Positions 58,383 through 64,000 of a stretch of 64,000 nt of DNA are shown one piece after another (the first letter of the stretch is position 1; the number at the start of each line of letters is the position of its first letter). Made by a program: the position numbers and the translations under genes. The notes below the pieces were generated by a model, which did no database searches, was not told the DNA's origin, and saw only the letters and a program-made list of their open reading frames with translations. The DNA comes from JAJXZJ01 sp050012855. Its GTDB lineage: Bacteria > Verrucomicrobiota > Verrucomicrobiia > Limisphaerales > J093. The stretch lies in contig JBEKGJ010000018.1 in NCBI GenBank assembly GCA_050012855.1, forward strand, positions 1 through 64,000. Reading direction: 5' to 3'.

Positions 58383-59838
58383 TGCTGCCTCCCTCGCTCC
58401 AGTGAAAGTCGAACGTGAACTGCATCGGGGGTTTGCCGCTGATCAGGTCCACGTGGGGATCGTTGACATGGGACGCGGCCCGCAGTTTGTCCACCACCCG
58501 GAGCAGGGCTGCCTGGTCGCTGGCCGTGCCGGTGCAGCGCACGGCGGCCTCCTCGCGAATTTCGATCGTCTTGGCGGTGACGGACCCGTCCTCCGGGAAC
58601 GCCTGGGTCAACTGCCGGAGCACGGTGAGGCTGCGCAGCGTTCGCGCGTGATCGGTCCAGGAGCGGAACTGGCGGATGTGCTGCTGGGCGTCTTCGATTT
58701 CATGCACCTGCGGCGAAATCCTGGCCCAATGGGAGTTGAACCGCCAGATTTGCACCTGCTGGAAGCCGAACAAGCCCACGACCAGCGCCGCGGCGGCGCC
58801 CGCCGACACGCCGACACGCTGCAGGGTGCCGGACGAATAGCGTGCGACCAATCGTTGCCAGGCCGTGATGCGCGGTGGCAGGAACTCGAATTGCGCCGGC
58901 CGGTCCACCAGGCGCGCCGCAGCCAGGCTGAAGGCCGGCGAAACCGCCGTGCCCGCCGGCAACGTGACGCCAAACTCGCCCGCCGGATAACCGGTCACCA
59001 CCTCGACCGACATGCCCAGCGGCTGCAGCCGCAACTCGACTTCGTCCGCCAGGCTCTCCGCCAGCTCGCGCGGACCGAAGATGCGCACCCGGCGGAGGGT
59101 GGAACGGAACTGCTCGGGCAACTGCCCGAGCGTGATCCGCACCTCGCGGGCCACCAGATCCGCATGCACCACCCGCGTGCTACCCTCCGTTTCAACCGCC
59201 CCTTCCAGGCTGCGCAGGGCCGCCAGGCCGCCGCCGCCCGTGACCTGGAGCCCCACGTAGCTCTCGCCAATGGTCAGGGCCAGGACGCCGTTCGCCGCCT
59301 CGGTGTTGGCGGGTTGCAGGGCGCACAGGCCGAGGGAAAAGCTGAGGGGGCGGAGTTGCGCGGCGCGGAGCACCCGATCGAGGGGTTCGACCTGGTTCCG
59401 GGGGACACCGAGCAAGGTCACGTGGGCGGGGCTGCCCGGCACCTGGAAGCGCGAGGTGGTCAACATCAGGGTTGCCACATCGCACGGGAAGCCGCGTTCC
59501 GCTTCGATCTGGAGCAACCCCGGCACCTCGGCCTCGGGCAGTTCCGCCGGCAGCGTGGTGTGCGTGACGAGGGCCCATTTCAACGGCAGGCACACAACGC
59601 AGTGCCGTTCACGCACGCCGGCGGCGGTGAGGTGGTTGCGAATCTCCCGGCCCACCAGTTCCGGATCGCCCGTGAGCGGATCGAGCGAGAGGGTCACGGA
59701 CAAGGTCTGTTGGACCTGGACCGAGCCGTTGACGCGCCGGAGCACCACGCCGTCGAGACGACTGCCGTCCAGCGCCAGGCCGAGCAGGCTCGTGAGGCGT
59801 TTCGGTTTGAACGGACCGATTTTCCGCAGATTGATCAT
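58372..59838 (-). CDS. GspL/PilM-PilN-like assembly protein
   Basis: A 488-residue protein from ATG 59838. Residues 1-340 form an actin-like cytoplasmic domain as in PilM/GspL (GLALDGSRLDGVVLRRVNGS, VVCLPLKWALVTHTTLPAEL, EVPGLLQIEAERGFPCDVAT). A membrane helix follows at about 350-372 (AGAAAALVVGLFGFQQVQIW), then a PilN-like coiled coil and ferredoxin-like fold. It should link the secretion ATPase to the pseudopilus machinery. A frame extension upstream to 60306 is not coding. Confidence 0.85.
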   Translation of the reverse strand: MINLRKIGPFKPKRLTSLLGLALDGSRLDGVVLRRVNGSVQVQQTLSVTLSLDPLTGDPELVGREIRNHLTAAGVRERHCVVCLPLKWALVTHTTLPAELPEAEVPGLLQIEAERGFPCDVATLMLTTSRFQVPGSPAHVTLLGVPRNQVEPLDRVLRAAQLRPLSFSLGLCALQPANTEAANGVLALTIGESYVGLQVTGGGGLAALRSLEGAVETEGSTRVVHADLVAREVRITLGQLPEQFRSTLRRVRIFGPRELAESLADEVELRLQPLGMSVEVVTGYPAGEFGVTLPAGTAVSPAFSLAAARLVDRPAQFEFLPPRITAWQRLVARYSSGTLQRVGVSAGAAAALVVGLFGFQQVQIWRFNSHWARISPQVHEIEDAQQHIRQFRSWTDHARTLRSLTVLRQLTQAFPEDGSVTAKTIEIREEAAVRCTGTASDQAALLRVVDKLRAASHVNDPHVDLISGKPPMQFTFDFHWSEGGSNEN

Positions 59839-61241
59839 CGCGTATCCTTTGTCACCCAGGTCTGGCGAACATATCGGCCGAGCGCCCAGCCGAGCTGGCT
59901 CAGGTCCTGCCGATAGATGATTTGGGGCGTACCGGTGCTGGTGTCGAACACAAACTTGACCCGCCGGTAACCTCGCGCATACGGGCCAAGCGCCGCCACA
60001 TCGGCGGAAAACTGGTAACTTTGCGTGGTGATGTAATCGCCCTCCGCGAGCGTGGTCAGGGCCGAAGTGCTCCCGCTGAGGGCGTCGCGCACCCAGGCGA
60101 TCGAAGTCAGGGTGTTCGGGTTGCTTTGGCGGTAGTTGAGTAGTTGCTGCACGGTGTCCGAGGTCATGCCCGGCAGGCAGTTCAGCACGGCGGCGCTGGC
60201 GGTGTTGACGTTGATCCGCCCCGTGAGGTAACTGCCGTTCGTCACCGTGATCGCGCCGGCGATCAGCGCAAACTGATCGGCCGTCATGTTGATCCTCCCG
60301 CTGCATTGGATGAAGAAGTTCAGCGGACTGGCAAACGTCGCATTCGTCGGCGGCGGAGGCGGGGGCTGACCGGGACGCGGAGGGGGGGTAACGGGTGGTG
60401 CAAAGGCGGTCCGAAAACTGGTGGCCATCGCGGCGCTGATGTTCGTCTGTATGAGCCCGGCAAGACTGCCGATGGCGGCGCTATCCAGACTCGAGATGTT
60501 CACGCGGGCGGTGCCGTCCGCCTGCGTGTTGGGCTCGCGGCTATACACCGTGAAATACTCCAGCAGGCCGGAGTCGAGCTGGTTGTTGCGGTTGGTGTCC
60601 ACTTCACTGGGGTCGAGGGCGCCGTTGAGGTTGAGGTCCTCGCCAAACAAGGTGGACAGGTCCATGCCATAAATGAGCCGGAGTTCCCCAACGGTTTCAT
60701 AAGGGGCGTTCTTGCACAAGTAGGACGGATTCATCTGCAAATAGACGGTGGGCCCGTCACCATTGGCGGAGGCGGTGCCGTTGGTGTTGCGCCAGTCCAC
60801 GATGTTCGCGGCCAGTTCGGCGGACATGTTGGTGATCATGCCGATCATGGAAGCGGTCGCCGAGTTGAGGTTGAGCTTGCCGCCCTCGTCCACCAGGCCG
60901 AAGAAAACCTGGTCGGGTTGAACTTGATTGGTCGGCCCCGCCCGGCCAATGAGCCAGAAATGGGCTTCCCCCACCGGCACTGCCTCGCAGTAGTAGGTGG
61001 TCACATCAGGCACGAGGCCATTGGTCGCCCGGAGGGTCAGCATGGCGCTAACATAGTGGGCGGCGCCCTCAATCGCCTGATCGGCGGCCATGGCGGCCAC
61101 GCGGTTGTCCGAGGCGCGGAGTTCGAACGACATCGAATTGGCAAAGTAGAGCGCGATGATGACCAGCCCGAGGGCGATCCACAGCACAATGACCAGGACG
61201 GAACCATCCTGGGACGGGCGGGGGGAACGGCCGGTCTTCAT
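59835..61241 (-). CDS. GspK-like minor pseudopilin
   Basis: A 468-residue protein from ATG 61241 with an N-terminal pseudopilin-like helix (GSVLVIVLWIALGLVIIALY) without a clear Phe+1/Glu+5 prepilin motif, as in some GspK. The large globular domain has VDEGGKLNLNSATASMIGMI and GRINVNTASAAVLNCLPGMT, the duplicated helix-hairpin-helix-like segments typical of GspK. DLNLNGALDPSEVDTNRNNQ is a Ca-binding dockerin-like loop, consistent with calcium binding at the pseudopilus tip. It overlaps gspL and gspJ by 4 bp each. Confidence 0.88.
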   Translation of the reverse strand: MKTGRSPRPSQDGSVLVIVLWIALGLVIIALYFANSMSFELRASDNRVAAMAADQAIEGAAHYVSAMLTLRATNGLVPDVTTYYCEAVPVGEAHFWLIGRAGPTNQVQPDQVFFGLVDEGGKLNLNSATASMIGMITNMSAELAANIVDWRNTNGTASANGDGPTVYLQMNPSYLCKNAPYETVGELRLIYGMDLSTLFGEDLNLNGALDPSEVDTNRNNQLDSGLLEYFTVYSREPNTQADGTARVNISSLDSAAIGSLAGLIQTNISAAMATSFRTAFAPPVTPPPRPGQPPPPPPTNATFASPLNFFIQCSGRINMTADQFALIAGAITVTNGSYLTGRINVNTASAAVLNCLPGMTSDTVQQLLNYRQSNPNTLTSIAWVRDALSGSTSALTTLAEGDYITTQSYQFSADVAALGPYARGYRRVKFVFDTSTGTPQIIYRQDLSQLGWALGRYVRQTWVTKDTR

Positions 61242-62008
61242 GAATTGGTGGTCGAGGTGGTGTTGGTGGTGGACTGGATCACCAGCGGGACCAGCAGTTC
61301 CATCGGCTGGCGGTTGACATCGTTGGGTCCGGGGTTTTCGCTGGCGAGCAGGAGGCGCACGCGAACGGCCAGCGGCAGGTTGGTGTCCCCGTTGCTCGTG
61401 TCCCAGGAGTTGCGCCATTGCGTGCCGTCGTAGAAAAGAAATTCGAACCGGGCGATGTTGCCCAGCAGGCGCTGGGACTGCGAGGCCGGCGTGCTGACCG
61501 CGAGCAGATTGCGGTTGACGGTGCGCGTGAGGTCCTTGCCCAAGGCGTGCAAGGGATCCGCCGGCGCCACCAGTCGGTAATTGACCTCCTGCACGTCCCC
61601 GAACGGCTCGGTGTCACTGAGGGCGCCGCCGGTGGTGAAGAAATCCAGGCTGCCAACGTCGGCGGCGCTCAACGTGCTGGGCTGCGCCATCGCGGCGCCG
61701 GTAGTGCTGCCGCTGCTGCTGTTCCGGTTGGCCACGCTGCTGCTCCCGGTGCCGCTCTTGAAATCGCCGATGAGCCCTCCGTCGGGGGGCATCGCCCCCA
61801 CCAGGTCGCGACGCAGGACGGCCATGGCCTGGTTGACCGGCAGCTCGGCCGCGACGGCCGCGGTAGTGCGATCGCGCAAACGCAGGGCGCTGTAAAACAC
61901 CGTGTTGATCGCCACCAGCACGATGGCGAAGATCGCCGTGGCCAGCAGCAGTTCGAGCAGCGTGAAGGCGCGGCGGCCGCGCCCGGTGGATGGGGGCGCG
62001 GTTCTCAT
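61238..62008 (-). CDS. GspJ-like minor pseudopilin
   Basis: A 256-residue protein with a prepilin N-terminus (GRRAFTLLELLLATAIFAIV; Glu+5 present) cleaved after Ala or the preceding residue by the prepilin peptidase. A beta-rich C-terminal domain contains NYRLVAPADPLHALGKDLTR and ARFEFLFYDGTQWRNSWDTS, as in GspJ. It overlaps the gspI-like and gspK genes by 4 bp and should sit in the pseudopilus tip. Confidence 0.85.
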   Translation of the reverse strand: MRTAPPSTGRGRRAFTLLELLLATAIFAIVLVAINTVFYSALRLRDRTTAAVAAELPVNQAMAVLRRDLVGAMPPDGGLIGDFKSGTGSSSVANRNSSSGSTTGAAMAQPSTLSAADVGSLDFFTTGGALSDTEPFGDVQEVNYRLVAPADPLHALGKDLTRTVNRNLLAVSTPASQSQRLLGNIARFEFLFYDGTQWRNSWDTSNGDTNLPLAVRVRLLLASENPGPNDVNRQPMELLVPLVIQSTTNTTSTTNS

Positions 62009-62520
62009 TGGGCCGTCTGCGGGTTAACGAGGGTGCTCTCGCGGACGCTGAACTCCTGGCTCTGGACCACATAGGTCACTTCGACGGTGAGCAGGTTCAT
62101 CGTCACCTGGTTGGCGGTGGACTGGTCAACGGTGGGCTGGCTCGCGATTGCCACGCCCATGCCCGATGAACTGGTCAACGTCTGGTTCGTCAACGCTTGA
62201 TTCCATTGTTCGCTGCGCAGCGACCAACGGTAGCTCCGGTCATCCTCGATCACGACGCCGCTCTGCATGGACTGGTTCCAGTTCGTGGTGACAATGCTCT
62301 CGTTCAGCAAACGGTCGGCCACGCGCGCCGCCTCGGCCTTGCGCACCGCCACCACGCCGGCGCGGCTGGCCACCTGCAGTCCCTGCATCGCCACCGGGAT
62401 GACGATGGCCATGAACAACAAGGCCGCCAGCACCTCGGCAAGCGTGAAGCCGGCTTGCGCCCGCTCCCGCCGGCCGGGCCTACCGGGCGGCCGGGTTGGC
62501 GAGCGGGGATTGAATTTCAT
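62005..62520 (-). CDS. GspI-like minor pseudopilin
   Basis: A 171-residue protein with prepilin motif QAGFTLAEVLAALLFMAIVI (Gly-1/Phe+1/Glu+5) after a long basic leader. A short domain follows (KAEAARVADRLLNESIVTTN, VTYVVQSQEFSVRESTLVNP). Size and position between GspH- and GspJ-like genes suggest GspI, the nucleator of the pseudopilus tip. Its start lies 41 bp inside the preceding gene. Confidence 0.82.
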   Translation of the reverse strand: MKFNPRSPTRPPGRPGRRERAQAGFTLAEVLAALLFMAIVIPVAMQGLQVASRAGVVAVRKAEAARVADRLLNESIVTTNWNQSMQSGVVIEDDRSYRWSLRSEQWNQALTNQTLTSSSGMGVAIASQPTVDQSTANQVTMNLLTVEVTYVVQSQEFSVRESTLVNPQTAQ

Positions 62521-63094
62521 AATTCATCCGGTTGACCGATTGGGCCACGGACACCTGCCGCCCGTCCTGGTCGGCCAGTTGCACCGACTGCGGGCTGGTG
62601 TCGCCGATGCTGCCGTCCGGGAGGAAGCGGATTTGGGGCAGATTGCCGCGCTCGTTCCGGAGGTTGACCACGGGCCGCGCCACGCTGCGCCCGGTGATCG
62701 GATTGACGCCTGCATTGGCGTTGGTGCGGGTGGTAAGGTTCGGCACCGCCATGTTCACATCCTTGCTCAACTCGAACTCGAGCGCCCGGGGATCCTGATC
62801 CTCATAGGTCGGTTCGGCCGCCAAACCATAGCGGCGCTGCGGGGCGTCCAGCCAGAGGATCATCGGCAACCCTTCCGAAACCGCGCGGCTCTGGCCCGCG
62901 CGCGTAAGGCCCAGCAACCGTTGCGCCTCGGAATCGAGCGAGCGGGCGCGAAAGAAATTGCCCAGCGATGGCGCCGCGATGCCCAGCACCACCGTGAGCA
63001 GCGCCATCACCATCAGCAGCTCGACGAGCGTAAACGCCCGCGCCGGCGCGACCCGGATCGCCCTGCTTGCCTGATGGCGGCTGGTGAAGGTCAT
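62480..63094 (-). CDS. GspH-like minor pseudopilin
   Basis: A 204-residue protein with prepilin motif PARAFTLVELLMVMALLTVV (Phe+1, Glu+5). The C-terminal domain has ARSLDSEAQRLLGLTRAGQS and AVSEGLPMILWLDAPQRRYG, typical of GspH. QIRFLPDGSIGDTSPQSVQL is the conserved GspH/FimT late block. It overlaps the next gene by 41 bp. Confidence 0.85.
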   Translation of the reverse strand: MTFTSRHQASRAIRVAPARAFTLVELLMVMALLTVVLGIAAPSLGNFFRARSLDSEAQRLLGLTRAGQSRAVSEGLPMILWLDAPQRRYGLAAEPTYEDQDPRALEFELSKDVNMAVPNLTTRTNANAGVNPITGRSVARPVVNLRNERGNLPQIRFLPDGSIGDTSPQSVQLADQDGRQVSVAQSVNRMNYEIQSPLANPAAR

Positions 63095-63169
63095 GGTGGT
63101 TTTAGCGTGGCGGTCAGTTCGGTGGAGCAGCAGGAGGAAGCGCCCGTCGGGCTTCTCCGGCCGGGGCCC

Positions 63170-63619
63170 TCACCGCTTCTGCGTCCAGTTGGCAATGTCG
63201 TCCTCGGTGCCCGAGCGCCCATCGAAGCCCATGGAACTCAGATCGTAGGAGGTCGGGTTATGCCGGCCGGGACATTCGTAAATGTAGTCGTTGTTCCAGG
63301 GATCCTTGGGAACTTCCTTGATGTAAGGCCCGTGCCAGTTCTGCGCGTCGCGCGGCTGCTGGACCAGGTCGAACAGTCCGTTTTTGCCCTTGGGATAATA
63401 GCCGTTGTCCACCTCGAAGACATCGAGCGCCGTGCTAAACGCGGCGATCTGGGTTTTCGCCGCGGTCTGGCGGGCCCGTTCGCCCGTCCCGGCGAACTTG
63501 GGCACGACAATGCCGGCCAGAATGCCCAAGATTACGAGCACCAGCAGCAGTTCGATGAGCGTGAAGCCCTGCGGCGCGCGACGCCCGTTGCGGATGGTTT
63601 GATGGGATTTGCAGTTCAT
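63170..63619 (-). CDS. gspG: Major pseudopilin GspG
   Basis: A 149-residue protein with a textbook prepilin sequence (GFTLIELLLVLVILGILAGI, Glu+5) and the GspG core: FEVDNGYYPKGKNGLFDLVQ, PYIKEVPKDPWNNDYIYECP and DLSSMGFDGRSGTEDDIANW. The last segment carries the conserved Asp residues of the calcium site. It polymerises into the pseudopilus that pushes substrates through the secretin. It lies 21 bp after gspF. Confidence 0.95.
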   Translation of the reverse strand: MNCKSHQTIRNGRRAPQGFTLIELLLVLVILGILAGIVVPKFAGTGERARQTAAKTQIAAFSTALDVFEVDNGYYPKGKNGLFDLVQQPRDAQNWHGPYIKEVPKDPWNNDYIYECPGRHNPTSYDLSSMGFDGRSGTEDDIANWTQKR

Positions 63620-63640
63620 ACTCTCAACCTCGCTTTGGAG

Positions 63641-64000
63641 TTATTTGATGTGTTCTTGCAGCGTAAAGATCGGCAGCACCATGCTGATGAAAATGGTGCC
63701 GATGAAACCGGCGATCAGGAAGAGCATCAACGGTTCGGCAAACGACACCGCCGTCTTCAGCTCCCGGTCCAGGTCCACCTCGGTCACGTTGGCGATGCGC
63801 ACCAACTCGGCATCGAGCCGGCCGCTTTCCTCCGCCACCGAAATCATTTCGAGCACCGAGCCGGTGAACAACCCTTTGCAGTCCGCCAGGCTGGCCCCCA
63901 ACTGCCCGCCCTGCTGGACCCGCTCGATCGAGTTGGTCACGGCATCCACGAGCACCTGGTTGCCGATGGATTTCCGGGCCACATTCAAGCCCTGCACCAG
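63641..64000 (-). CDS. gspF: T2SS inner-membrane platform protein GspF, C-terminal part (continues beyond the window)
   Basis: The last 119 residues of GspF: QGGQLGASLADCKGLFTGSV, MISVAEESGRLDAELVRIAN, the repeated GspF-domain motif with final membrane helix (EPLMLFLIAGFIGTIFISMV) and LPIFTLQEHIK at the end. It is the cytoplasmic-membrane hub that contacts the GspE ATPase. The frame is open to position 64000, so the gene starts off the window. gspE may also lie there. Confidence 0.93.
   Translation of the reverse strand: MVQGLNVARKSIGNQVLVDAVTNSIERVQQGGQLGASLADCKGLFTGSVLEMISVAEESGRLDAELVRIANVTEVDLDRELKTAVSFAEPLMLFLIAGFIGTIFISMVLPIFTLQEHIK

Overview
This is a high-GC bacterial chromosome segment, most likely from the Verrucomicrobiota (Pedosphaera/Limisphaerales type). 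That assignment is inference, from several Tat-exported Gfo/Idh/MocA oxidoreductases, secreted glycoside hydrolases, a Carboxypeptidase-regulatory/putative-Ig surface protein with a short 'NYTVQMSTDLSSTNW'-type C-terminal domain, a MEMO1-AMMECR1 fusion beside a DUF362 protein, and a large type II secretion (T2SS) operon. No rRNA or marker gene is present to confirm it.

Layout. 0-11 kb: membrane part of a spermidine-synthase-like protein (cut by the edge), a secreted MEMO1-AMMECR1 fusion, a Tat-exported DUF362 protein, a translationally coupled SIS isomerase plus two PfkB kinases, a secreted unknown, and two oxidoreductases. 10.9-12.7 kb: an unrecognised 382-residue gene framed by a 50-bp direct repeat. 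12.7-25.8 kb: a probable genomic island bounded by 53-bp direct repeats matching the 3' half of an initiator tRNA. It holds a divergent tRNA-Thr, wrecked helicase and methylase genes resembling a decayed DISARM-like defence locus, a serine-recombinase stub, an intact AAA/DUF4143 ATPase, an oxidoreductase and two secreted glycoside hydrolases. 25.8-42 kb: intact tRNA-fMet, an esterase, a GbsR-like regulator with an NAD(P)-binding protein, a large surface protein, a GspE-type ATPase, hisC, padR with a membrane partner, hicAB, hisD, a GspC-like protein, a phosphoesterase, a beta-helix protein and tRNA-Gly.

42-51 kb is accessory: remnants of a molybdenum-carrier/TPR gene pair, an oxidoreductase, three DUF433 antitoxin-like genes with one intact and one truncated DUF5615 partner, 102-bp repeats, a sugar epimerase-like protein, a SOUL haem-binding pseudogene, an Asp-box hydrolase, an esterase, and a VapBC module lying between two 103-bp copies of the 3' end of the neighbouring response-regulator gene. 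51-64 kb is one continuous minus-strand operon: gspF-G-H-I-J-K-L-M-C-like, a secretin split into two genes, a histidine kinase and a sigma54-dependent response regulator.

How it fits together. The Tat- and Sec-exported enzymes suit an organism that breaks down complex polysaccharides. The T2SS operon could supply the outer-membrane export route, and its ATPase is encoded apart from it. The operon ends in a two-component system that may regulate secretion. Toxin-antitoxin modules and gene remnants sit at tRNA genes and gene ends, which are the places where this chromosome has been repeatedly rearranged.
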